NCBI GenBank assembly: GCA_030064795.1
Contig: JASJEI010000159.1
Location: forward strand, 1 to 14,476
Direction of reading: 5' to 3'
DNA from: Pleurocapsa sp. MO_226.B13
GTDB lineage: Bacteria > Cyanobacteriota > Cyanobacteriia > Cyanobacteriales > Xenococcaceae
Length of the DNA: 14,476 nucleotides
The position numbers and the translations under genes were made by a program. Each line of letters opens with the position of its first letter. Position 1 is the first letter of the stretch. Below are positions 1 through 7,183 of this stretch, one piece after another. The notes beneath the pieces are model-generated. The model was not told the DNA's origin and ran no database searches. It saw nothing but the letters and a program-made list of their open reading frames with translations.

Positions 1-965
1 TGGAGAAATGGCAACAGAAGACCTATGACGCAATTATGACTGCTTATCTCAACCTGAAATCAGAATATGACGAGCAATTAGCTGCTGCTGCTGTTGAAGA
101 AGGAATTGCCATCTCTGGGCGTAATCCAGCGTTAAATCGCGAACTGGAGAAAACAGAACTGAAAAAAGGGGCATTGACTCTATTGACTCGAAAAACTAGC
201 CCTCATTTTGACTATGCTGGCTCTATCGATGTCATTGAGAAAGATGACAAAGATAAACACGGGTATAAAAAGATTAAAGGACATCCAGAAATTAACTTTG
301 CTGAAGCCAATCGTGAAGGCCCCTATATTCAATTCTTTGAGCAGGCGTTTGAATGGTCTCAAATGACCTACATCTTCTATCCCTACTTCTGGGCCAGAAA
401 ACAACTTTGGGCAACCTTACAGCAAATTGAAGATAACGATCCACTTCATGCTCAGTTTTTGCAGGCAGGTGCAGCCCGTGTTTTAGTCCCTGTAAGGCGA
501 GGGTATGAAGATGCTATTCAATATTATCTCAGTACCAATAAAATAGCTGGGCCACCTGGGCTTGGTTCAAAGCTTTATGTACCCTTGATAACTGCGATTA
601 GAGAGCAGCAGGGTATTGACTTTTCTAAACGGGAAGGCACGATTTCAGTGACCAAAGATAATAAAGATATCACTGGTCAAGATACAAAGTTTGTTCCAGA
701 CGATGTTGACAGAGAAATCGTAATCAGGCAGAAAGAAGACGTTCAGGGAAAAATCGTAATCAGGCAAAAGAAATATCGTATTGCTAAAGTCGAATCATCT
801 ACGAAACTGACTTTATCTGAAAACTATACAGGGGAAACAGATAATCAAGTTCCCTACTCAATTGGGCTAAAGATCGTTGGTGAACCCTGGGAAGTCAAAG
901 TTCCGACTTCGCTTGTTTACTTGCCGCAAGATAAAACAAACTTACCTGACTTTACCGATGAGTAA
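1..965 (+). CDS. C-terminal part of a large protein with a phage-tail-like end module (5' partial)
   Basis: The reading frame is already open at base 3 and reads without a stop into the first ATG at 36, so that ATG is probably internal and the gene starts upstream of the window. The visible 321 residues are hydrophilic with no membrane segment. A central aromatic-rich stretch (FFEQAFEW, YPYFWARK) is followed by an AGAARVLVPVRRGYE motif. From memory this combination occurs in long uncharacterised bacterial proteins, but I cannot name the family. The last third (VTKDNKDITGQ ... YRIAKVESSTKLTLSENYTG) has the rhythm of a small beta module found in phage tail and baseplate proteins. That module carries an in-frame 12-residue duplication (see the repeat entry). 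The next gene starts 136 bp downstream on the same strand. The phage-like reading is inference only. Confidence 0.6.
   Translation, partial: EKWQQKTYDAIMTAYLNLKSEYDEQLAAAAVEEGIAISGRNPALNRELEKTELKKGALTLLTRKTSPHFDYAGSIDVIEKDDKDKHGYKKIKGHPEINFAEANREGPYIQFFEQAFEWSQMTYIFYPYFWARKQLWATLQQIEDNDPLHAQFLQAGAARVLVPVRRGYEDAIQYYLSTNKIAGPPGLGSKLYVPLITAIREQQGIDFSKREGTISVTKDNKDITGQDTKFVPDDVDREIVIRQKEDVQGKIVIRQKKYRIAKVESSTKLTLSENYTGETDNQVPYSIGLKIVGEPWEVKVPTSLVYLPQDKTNLPDFTDE
702..773 (+). repeat. 36-bp imperfect tandem duplication inside the coding region
   Basis: Bases 702-737 and 738-773 are two copies of a 36-bp unit. The identical core is AAATCGTAATCAGGCA, at 715 and again at 751. The frame is kept, giving DVDREIVIRQKE followed by DVQGKIVIRQKK. 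The extra 12 residues fall within the C-terminal beta-like module. Confidence 0.85.
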
Positions 966-1101
966 CGACACTAGGGGCATTTGAAGGAAAAATCTCTTAA
1001 AAATTTCGTCTAAATTACTTTATTGCCCCGAAGTATCAATGCCTATCTTTAATCAGGATCGAGAAAGACTATCCTTTACAGTTTTCTTAGTGAGGTGAAG
1101 T

Positions 1102-3777
1102 ATGCCTCATCCAATCAAAAAGGTAGAAAGAATAAAGCCAAAGGGAAGAACTTATAAGCTGTTCGAGATGTACGAATGGGAAGTTGAGTTTGACGAAGAT
1201 TATTTCCATCTTTCATCACTAGAAGAAATTGACTGTCATAACGCCTATGATGCAGATGAAAATGGCAATTTATTTCGTGCCGATGCGATTTTTAAGAATG
1301 TAGAAGCAGGAAAACCATGTGAAGTCCCCATTATTTTTGCCGAGAAGAATAAAACTAGATGGAGATGGCTGATACGTTTTCAACCTCATCTGCCTGGCAA
1401 ATGGGAAATGCAACTTTTTGTCCTCCACTGGACGAATAATGGAGATAAAAAAGATTCCAAACATGAGCGAAAAATGACATATGATGCAGGTTCAGGACAG
1501 AATCAAAGTTCTGAAATAACCTACTATGAATATGTCTTTGGGCCAGAGAAGCTACTAGAATTTACTGTCTACGACAAGCCTCCTTATCTCCAAGGGCCAC
1601 TTGAAAAACCGAGTGATAAAGGAGAGGATAATGAGGATAATCCCAACTACTTTTATCGAAGTCAGCGGGGGAAAGGAGAAAAGCGCAAGCGAAAACCATT
1701 TTTCTTGCTAGGCTTCGCTCGTCCATGGGTTAGTGAAAAAAAACAGAGTACAAAATCTGATTCTTGGTCTGGTCATAACTATTTAGATCGCAAAGCCGAA
1801 CTATTTCGGCCTATGCAAAAAGCAGGTTGTAATGCCTTGCTACATTGGATGGCACCCTGGGAATGTCAGCTTGTTCATCAATCGCCCTATGAATACTTTT
1901 ATCAACCAAATCAAGGCAAATTCATCAAAAAACAAGCTCATTTAGTTAAGAAAGTATATACTTCTAAGGCTAAATTAGATAACCAAGATTTTGAACTAGG
2001 ATATAAGTATTACGATCGAGGACGAGTAGTCCATACAGACACAATATTCGATCTTGCGAAGGAAAATAACGTTTTACTATTCCTGGTTGCTATGCCCCAT
2101 GGACTTTTGCGAGACTGCAATCATCCATGGGGAGGGTTTTATTTTGGTAAAGGAGACGAAGGGAATTATAGTCAATGTAAGAAAAAATTTAAAAGTGGTG
2201 TAATTAATAAATGTGGTCGCATAAGTAATCCAGAAAAAAGCAAGCACCCTTCTCAGTTAAATGGTTTTCAGCTTTTTAGAAAAGACAAAAAAGATCCAAA
2301 GACAACCATCAGCATTCAAGACTTTTTCTCAATGGTTCCAAAGCTCGATGACAATAATGTCTGGAAACGACAACTTTGGAAACATTATGCAAACTTCTGG
2401 CGTTATCTAATTGGTCGTTGGACAGCCCATCCAGCTTTGGGCGCATGGATTCTTATTGATGAGATGGATGGAGTTGGAGCTAGCGGTGACTGGTGGTGGA
2501 AAAAAGAGCAGCTTACTTTTCCATGGCATCAAAATCTCGTAAGGTTGCTCAGGTGTAAGTTGCCTTGGGATTCTCCAGGATGGAAAGGCAAGCAGCTTTT
2601 TTATACAGGAGATTATCTAAACCACCCAATTACAAGCTCTGCTACAGATTATAAAGTTAATACAAACAAGCAACCCAAAAATCAACTAGATGCTTTACAG
2701 ATGTATAGCCATTTTGGTGAAAAGGAAAATCACGGAGACTGGAGAGGAGGTAAGGGCTACGAACAAATCGATTTTGTAAGCCATCACGCCTATCACTATA
2801 TTCCCACCTGGGGAACTTGGAAGAATGGTATTTATCAACCTAGTAGTAGTTTTACGAGTTGGCATAAATCCGACTCAGGCATATCAATTGATAAAGATAC
2901 TTGTCAGAAAAAAGGGGCTATTAATATTAATAGCGATCGCTGGCTTTGGGACTCACTTTGCCTGAGATTACATAACTGGAGCAAAGCAAATCAGAAAAAG
3001 TATGACTGTCCAAAATTGATAACTGAATTTGGCTGTTGGGAAAGGGAGAATCCCTCCGAAAAATATGACCAATATGGCAAACGATATCCGTCTTATACCC
3101 ACTTTGCATATTGGGCAGCTCTTACGTCAGGTCATGCAGGTATTCCATTTGAGTGGAATGACGGGAAAGAGTTTGGCGAAATGAAGTCTCGAACTGCTGG
3201 CAAGCAATATAGCCCAGTATGGAACCCACAAAAGTATCCTGTTGATAATTATGACGAGATAACTAAAGTGGCTAAATTTCTTTATCCCGAAAAGTTCAGA
3301 AAGGTTAGTTTCGAGGTTTACAAAATTACTGTTGATAACTTACGCGAACAAGAGGACTTGGAAATTATAAAAACTATAAAAACTATTGACGGTCCTGATA
3401 AAGATGAATTAGATACGAATTTTAATGCCTGGGCATTGATTGATAAGCCTCGAACAACCCTGATAGCCTGGATATATGACCGCACGTTCACTACAAATGG
3501 CAAATCCGTGAAGCGTAAGTTAAAAATTAAGCTACAGCCGAATAAAACTTACACTTATGTTTGGTACGACACCTGGAACGGCAGATTTATTAAGCCAGCA
3601 GCCATTTTTTCTGGGGACCTCTTCACTGTTAGATCGGACAAAGATGGTATTGTCAAAATACCCTTGGAAGAAGTTCCATTTCCCAAGAAAAAACGAATGA
3701 ATTCTAAGGAAACAGTCACTTGGGTTTCGGATGGAAATGATATCGCAATTAAGCTAACTCTTAGTGAGCCAAGCTAA
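1102..3777 (+). CDS. Glycoside-hydrolase-like protein with DUF5060-type N-terminal domain
   Basis: An 891-residue protein whose ATG lies 4-5 nt after GAGGTG (1092-1097). Residues about 18-110 resemble the DUF5060 beta-sandwich that precedes many glycosidase barrels (RWRWLIRFQPHLPGKWEM). Residues about 198-720 look like a clan-A type TIM barrel: FFLLGFARPW, KAGCNALLHW, then WILIDEMDG with candidate acid/base Glu454, and KLITEFGCWE with candidate nucleophile Glu642, followed by AALTSGHAGIPFEWNDG. Asp453 stands where the family usually has Asn before the acid/base Glu. A C-terminal beta domain (about 770-891, YTYVWYDTWNGRF) ends the protein. No signal peptide or membrane segment is visible, which is odd for a polysaccharide hydrolase. 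Substrate unknown. The fold is likely; activity is inferred from the two glutamates. Confidence 0.75.
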   Translation: MPHPIKKVERIKPKGRTYKLFEMYEWEVEFDEDYFHLSSLEEIDCHNAYDADENGNLFRADAIFKNVEAGKPCEVPIIFAEKNKTRWRWLIRFQPHLPGKWEMQLFVLHWTNNGDKKDSKHERKMTYDAGSGQNQSSEITYYEYVFGPEKLLEFTVYDKPPYLQGPLEKPSDKGEDNEDNPNYFYRSQRGKGEKRKRKPFFLLGFARPWVSEKKQSTKSDSWSGHNYLDRKAELFRPMQKAGCNALLHWMAPWECQLVHQSPYEYFYQPNQGKFIKKQAHLVKKVYTSKAKLDNQDFELGYKYYDRGRVVHTDTIFDLAKENNVLLFLVAMPHGLLRDCNHPWGGFYFGKGDEGNYSQCKKKFKSGVINKCGRISNPEKSKHPSQLNGFQLFRKDKKDPKTTISIQDFFSMVPKLDDNNVWKRQLWKHYANFWRYLIGRWTAHPALGAWILIDEMDGVGASGDWWWKKEQLTFPWHQNLVRLLRCKLPWDSPGWKGKQLFYTGDYLNHPITSSATDYKVNTNKQPKNQLDALQMYSHFGEKENHGDWRGGKGYEQIDFVSHHAYHYIPTWGTWKNGIYQPSSSFTSWHKSDSGISIDKDTCQKKGAININSDRWLWDSLCLRLHNWSKANQKKYDCPKLITEFGCWERENPSEKYDQYGKRYPSYTHFAYWAALTSGHAGIPFEWNDGKEFGEMKSRTAGKQYSPVWNPQKYPVDNYDEITKVAKFLYPEKFRKVSFEVYKITVDNLREQEDLEIIKTIKTIDGPDKDELDTNFNAWALIDKPRTTLIAWIYDRTFTTNGKSVKRKLKIKLQPNKTYTYVWYDTWNGRFIKPAAIFSGDLFTVRSDKDGIVKIPLEEVPFPKKKRMNSKETVTWVSDGNDIAIKLTLSEPS

Positions 3778-3880
3778 TTTGCTTTTTCTGATTATATGAA
3801 GCTGATTTCTGTGCTTTACCGAAATTCCAGATTTCAAGAAAACACAAAATAATAAAGGAAGTAAAAATTACGATGGAATA

Positions 3881-3917
3881 GGGTTTGTAGCGATCGCTCT
3901 ATTACAACCCAATTTTT
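3881..3917 (+). terminator. Possible rho-independent terminator built on a HIP1 site
   Basis: GGGTTTGTA (3881-3889) pairs with TACAACCC (3903-3910) with one bulged T. The loop contains GCGATCGC, and AATTTTT follows directly. It lies about 100 bp after the glycosidase stop, so it could end that transcript. This is a sequence-only prediction. Confidence 0.4.
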
Positions 3918-3941
3918 ATTGAGAATGGAAGATATAGCTGA

Positions 3942-4133
3942 GAATTACTCCCATCGATTTTAGTTCGGTCTGTATCTCTACGAGAAGAAAATGCGATCGC
4001 CTGGGCAGCAAAAAAGTTACCCGACATTCCCCGCGATCGCCTAGAAGCTGAGTTTAATTCTCTCGATAGTAGGAATGGTAAAAAAGCCCTGGCTTGGGTG
4101 CAATATATCAAACGAAATTCATTAAACACATAA
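3942..4133 (+). pseudogene. Short coding remnant upstream of the toxin-antitoxin operon
   Basis: After a stop at 3939-3941 a frame stays open for 63 codons to TAA at 4131. It has no ATG or GTG start and no ribosome binding site. Its translation is protein-like (EENAIAWAAKKLPDIPRDRL, then KKALAWVQYIKRN) and includes two HIP1 octamers in coding frame. It may be the 3' end of a deleted gene. I do not recognise the family. The remaining part of the 398-bp gap (3778-3941) shows only the terminator-like hairpin. Confidence 0.35.
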
Positions 4134-4138
4134 TATTT

Positions 4139-4156
4139 GATAACATTTTTGTTATC
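4139..4156. promoter_or_regulatory. Palindrome upstream of the toxin gene, candidate operator
   Basis: GATAACA (4139-4145), TTTT, TGTTATC (4150-4156) is a perfect 7-bp inverted repeat three bases before the AGGAGGT ribosome binding site at 4159-4165. Toxin-antitoxin operons of this class are usually autorepressed by the antitoxin binding a palindrome at this location, so this is a plausible operator. The same sequence could fold in the mRNA just 5' of the ribosome binding site. Confidence 0.5.
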
Positions 4157-4175
4157 GTAGGAGGTAAATAATCTT

Positions 4176-4577
4176 GTGGCTCAATGGAAGATTGAGTTTT
4201 ATCAGTCCCCCAGTGGCAATCCTGTAGTTTATGACTGGTTTCTAGAACAAGAAGCCAAAGTTAAAGCTAGGTTTGCCCAAATCTTCGATCTACTTCAGGA
4301 CAAAGGTACATCGGTAGGAATGCCTTATGTACGTCCCATCCTTAACACCAAACTGTATGAAATCCGAGTCGAACAAAGTACCAATATCTATCGCATTTTC
4401 TATTTTGCCTACACGGGACGACGATTTATTTTATTGCACGGGTTTCCGAAAAAAACGCAGAAGACACCAAAGAAAGAGATTGAGTTAGCTGAGAGAAGGA
4501 GAAAAGAGTTTTTAGCTCAAGAACAGCAAAATAACCCAAATGATAACAAAACTAAGAAAAAGAGGAAAAAACGATGA
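4176..4577 (+). CDS. RelE/HigB-superfamily toxin (phage Gp49-like, DUF891 type)
   Basis: A 133-residue protein starting at GTG, chosen because AGGAGGT (4159-4165) sits 10 nt upstream. The core MAQWKIEFYQSPSGNPVVYDW, the middle KLYEIRVEQSTNIYRIFYF and the end FILLHGFPKKTQKTPKKEIE follow the pattern of HigB/RelE-type mRNA interferases of the Gp49 family. These cleave mRNA on the ribosome. After the core (about residue 110) there is a lysine-rich tail ending KTKKKRKKR, longer than is usual for the family. It overlaps the antitoxin start by 4 nt (ATGA at 4574-4577), so the two are translationally coupled. Toxin-first order is normal for HigBA-like systems. No toxicity can be inferred from sequence alone. 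Confidence 0.85.
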   Translation: MAQWKIEFYQSPSGNPVVYDWFLEQEAKVKARFAQIFDLLQDKGTSVGMPYVRPILNTKLYEIRVEQSTNIYRIFYFAYTGRRFILLHGFPKKTQKTPKKEIELAERRRKEFLAQEQQNNPNDNKTKKKRKKR

Positions 4578-4927
4578 GTGCTAATACTATTACCTGGGAT
4601 TCTATCCGCGACGAGATCTTATCCGATCCAGAAGTTAAAGCGGAATATGATGCCCTCTCTCCTGAGTTTGAGCTAGCAAGAGCAGTTATTACTCTAAGAG
4701 AAGGAATTGGTTTAACTCAAAGAGAGTTTGCTGCCAAGGTAGGTATGAAACAGTCTCAGTTAGCCAGAATTGAATCGGGGAAGCAAACCCCAAAATTGAA
4801 GACTTTAGCCAAGCTTGCTGCTGCCGCTGGTTATGAGCTAGAAGTTAATCTCGTTCCTGTTGAAGGAGAGCATCAAGGGAATGTTAAACCGTTACGTTTG
4901 ACTTCTAATGAGTTAGTGAATAGTTAA
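4574..4927 (+). CDS. XRE-family antitoxin (HigA-like)
   Basis: A 117-residue protein. Residues about 32-95 form a helix-turn-helix of the XRE/Cro type: LTQREFAAKVGMKQSQLARI followed by ESGKQTPKLKTLAKLAAAAG. The N-terminal 30 residues are acidic (WDSIRDEILSDPEVKAEYDA), typical of antitoxins that pair with the toxin through this part. It is the second gene of the operon and overlaps the toxin by ATGA. It most likely neutralises the upstream toxin and represses the operon, perhaps through the palindrome at 4139-4156. Confidence 0.88.
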   Translation: MSANTITWDSIRDEILSDPEVKAEYDALSPEFELARAVITLREGIGLTQREFAAKVGMKQSQLARIESGKQTPKLKTLAKLAAAAGYELEVNLVPVEGEHQGNVKPLRLTSNELVNS

Positions 4928-4954
4928 CAATTTCTTGCCAAATCTTCCCAAAAG

Positions 4955-4990
4955 CGCACAGCTTCGCGGATCTCGAAGAGGTCGCCCTTT
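4955..4990. repeat. Small palindromic element between convergent genes
   Basis: CTTCG (4962-4966) pairs with CGAAG (4974-4978) in a G+C-rich patch between the antitoxin stop and the end of the minus-strand protease-like gene. Such short palindromes are dispersed in many cyanobacterial genomes. It could act as a terminator for both directions, but no long T-run follows on either side. Confidence 0.3.
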
Positions 4991-5018
4991 CCGCTCGGTA
5001 CAAAATTTCATGACAATC

Positions 5019-5414
5019 CTAGAAAACTGTAAAGGTTAAATTTTGACCGTTAAACTCTATACGATGCTGATTCATGAGGTCGCGACCAATTATTAATAAT
5101 TCCCCCATTTCCTCTACCGAACAAGCAAATACTGAAAACGAAGCATATTCGTAACCATCAAACACCAAACCCACTTCATAGGGAATGCCTAAAGTCATCT
5201 GACCGCTAAAGGGAATCCTCACCGTACCTTTTTTAGCTTTACCCTTAACCTGAGTTACTAGAGGAATTGGGACGAGGGTACAATCAGAACCGGTGTCGAG
5301 AATTCCCTGGCATTTGAGCGATGCAGAATTAGATGATGGTGTTTTTAAAGTGACGGAAATTAGCGGAATAGGCGGAATAGCTGTTGAGACAAAAGTATAG
5401 CTGTAAGTAGCCAC
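5019..5414 (-). CDS. Retropepsin-like aspartyl protease domain protein
   Basis: A 131-residue single-domain protein. It carries the ILDTGSDCTLVP active-site loop (catalytic Asp40 in D-T-G) and, 70 residues later, LLIIGRDLMNQHRIEFNG, the hydrophobic-hydrophobic-G motif plus helix of clan AA retroviral-type aspartic proteases. One half-domain of this size works as a homodimer in known relatives. No signal peptide or membrane anchor is seen. It lies 3 nt after the stop of the small upstream gene, so the two form an operon. Similar pairs of a small helical protein and a retropepsin are common in cyanobacterial genomes from memory. Their role is not established. Confidence 0.8.
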   Translation of the reverse strand: MATYSYTFVSTAIPPIPLISVTLKTPSSNSASLKCQGILDTGSDCTLVPIPLVTQVKGKAKKGTVRIPFSGQMTLGIPYEVGLVFDGYEYASFSVFACSVEEMGELLIIGRDLMNQHRIEFNGQNLTFTVF

Positions 5415-5417
5415 AGA

Positions 5418-5687
5418 TTAAGAATTCGAGATAATTGGTTCGACTTTTTTAATCAAAACGATTTTATCTCCCACAGCTTCTTTGACTCTAGCGAGTAAAT
5501 CTTGGTAGTTCCAATCTGCATCAATTACTTGACGCTCTTCAAATAGCACCCATTGACCAGAGTATTCCTTCAGTAACTCTGGCAGCATCGACTCAAACAA
5601 AATTGCCTGACGGCTAATATAGGTTCGAGCCTGAGCATCTAACCCTAGATGATGTTGGTTGGCTTCGATATCAATCGATGTTGACAT
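5418..5687 (-). CDS. Small DUF5678-like protein upstream of the retropepsin gene
   Basis: An 89-residue protein starting at the ATG at 5687. The frame stays open upstream to a TTG at 5849, with an ATG at 5819, so a longer form is possible. I prefer 5687 because the conserved-looking part begins after it and no good ribosome binding site supports the upstream starts, although none is strong at 5687 either. The core FESMLPELLKEYSGQWVLFE followed by ERQVID resembles the DUF5678 pattern (helix, K-Y-x-G-x-W-V, then a 'gkvvd' turn). Function unknown. It is tightly linked to the aspartyl-protease gene, with a 3-nt gap. Confidence 0.6.
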   Translation of the reverse strand: MSTSIDIEANQHHLGLDAQARTYISRQAILFESMLPELLKEYSGQWVLFEERQVIDADWNYQDLLARVKEAVGDKIVLIKKVEPIISNS

Positions 5688-5849
5688 ACAGTAGTGATAA
5701 TTTGACTCAATTTCTGATTCTATTTTACTAAGTGGAAAATTAAACCCCTCCAACTCAAACAAAATCGACTCAATAATCAAATTATCGCACTTTCTTTTTC
5801 CTTTAGGCGATCGCCCCATATCCAAATTCAACTCTTCCAAGACCAGCAA

Positions 5850-6263
5850 GAGAAAAAAAGCCCTTGTCTGAGCTTAATATATCGATAAATTAACCGAATC
5901 CTAGTCTACAAGCCATTATTCGACATCAGAAGGACTACATTAAGTGAAAGATCGAGTTAGTATAATTAAGCACAAATTAAGAGTAAATTATGAAACCCTT
6001 AGTCATGTAACTTTTATATTTCAGAGCTTGTTATCAAGAAATATTACTTTTCGCGTAAAAACCAGCAGATTTTAGCAAGTTATTTTCGGCGAAGCCTACC
6101 CAAAATTCGCCTGTGTCATCTTAAGTCTGTGAAGGAGTTTCCAAAATGAAAAGAATCTGTCAGCACCCCGCGAATCACGCAAACAGGGCTTCATGCCTCT
6201 AGCTGTAGTTAGCTGACCAGCCTAAGTCATCAGACTACGTTATTCAAGTCATGACACCTTGGA
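5850..6263. other. Non-coding stretch with nested inverted repeats before the Toprim gene
   Basis: No convincing gene of normal length is present. GGCGAA (6088-6093) and TTCGCC (6106-6111) form a small inverted repeat. From 6113 to 6257 three inverted repeats are properly nested: GTGTCAT/ATGACAC (6113-6119 with 6251-6257), AGTCTG/CAGACT (6124-6129 with 6231-6236) and GTCAGC/GCTGAC (6159-6164 with 6212-6217). Inside lies an 18-codon ORF. I match this to no known RNA family. Confidence 0.4.
6146..6202 (+). CDS. Possible 18-residue leader peptide
   Basis: GAAGGAG (6131-6137) sits 8 nt before an ATG that opens an 18-codon frame (MKRICQHPANHANRASCL). The ribosome binding site is the best in this stretch, but the length is too short to judge coding. 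It sits inside the nested inverted repeats, so ribosome passage could affect their folding. Confidence 0.2.
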   Translation: MKRICQHPANHANRASCL

Positions 6264-6272
6264 ATGCTTTAC

Positions 6273-6313
6273 GGGGCGTACAAGCTCTTGAACCAAGTTC
6301 AAGAGACAGCCCC
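6273..6313 (+). other. Strong hairpin at the start of the Toprim fragment
   Basis: CTCTTGAAC (6285-6293) and GTTCAAGAG (6297-6305) are a perfect 9-bp inverted repeat with a 3-nt loop, flanked by GGGGC (6273-6277) and GCCCC (6309-6313). It lies within the first 17 codons of the open frame, so either that part is not translated or the coding sequence happens to carry a stable stem. Confidence 0.5.
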
Positions 6314-7119
6314 TTGCCAGTTCCCCGCTCTGTCGTTAACTATTAAACATCCTTACGAGGGGTTAAAAGGTATTAAACGAGAAAATATTCCCGTATATCG
6401 TTACGCAGAAATTAAAGAAGCGATCGCCGAGGGGAAAACCGTCTTTATTGTCGAGGGCGAGTCCTGTGCAGATGCTATGTGGTCGATAGGTTTACCAGCT
6501 ACGACCAATATTGGCGGTTCTGGTAAATGGCAACCGTCGGATACAGCAGATTTAGTTGGCATGGCAAGAACAGTTCTCTGTCCCGACAGGGATAAACCAG
6601 GAATGAAGCACATGGAAACTATTGCTGATATATTCCCCGAAGCTCAATGGTTATATGCCTTTCCCTATTCTCCTCTTTGGAAAAAATTACCCCAATCCCA
6701 AGGAGTTGATGTAGCTGACTGGATCGCTGATTATAAACTATCGGCAAAGCGAGTTATTTATCATGTTGGGGCAAAGGGAAATACAATTCAGAAAGAAGTA
6801 TCAAAAGATATAACCTTTTCCCAAATGTGCGCCCAATTTGACGAAATCAACGCTATCCCCTGCCCTGGCGAACGCAAGTGGATGTTATACAAGTTAGCCA
6901 GAGAACACAAAGTATCCGTTTCGCAAATCATGGATGCCTATGAAGCTGCCCTGACAAATCAACCTATCTTTGATGGAGTAGGAGTCAGAGATCTCTTAGG
7001 TAAAACTCCCGAACGCTTTGACTGGTTGGTAGCGGCATTAATGCCGATGGCAACCACTGCCCTACTCTATGCCGAAGCAGGAACGGGAAAAACTCTATTT
7101 GTTAACAGCATCATCAAAG

Positions 7120-7137
7120 GTAACCGTTCATTCCCCC
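7120..7137 (+). repeat. Left terminal inverted repeat of the IS66-type element
   Basis: GTAACCGTTCATTCCCCC, matching the complement of 8789-8806 at all 18 positions. It interrupts the Toprim/ATPase gene at codon 286. Confidence 0.9.
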
Positions 7138-7183
7138 CAGTCAAAAATGAGCCAACTGCGCCCTGGTGGTGTATGTTTAGAAC

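Noticed and set aside
3902..4129. A 75-codon minus-strand frame in the gap before the toxin
   Set aside because: No ribosome binding site and composition unlike a protein. The plus-strand remnant in the same place reads more like real protein.
6113..6313. Known riboswitch, tmRNA, group I or II intron, or hammerhead ribozyme
   Set aside because: None of the conserved cores that I know for these classes is present, so only an unnamed structured region is proposed.
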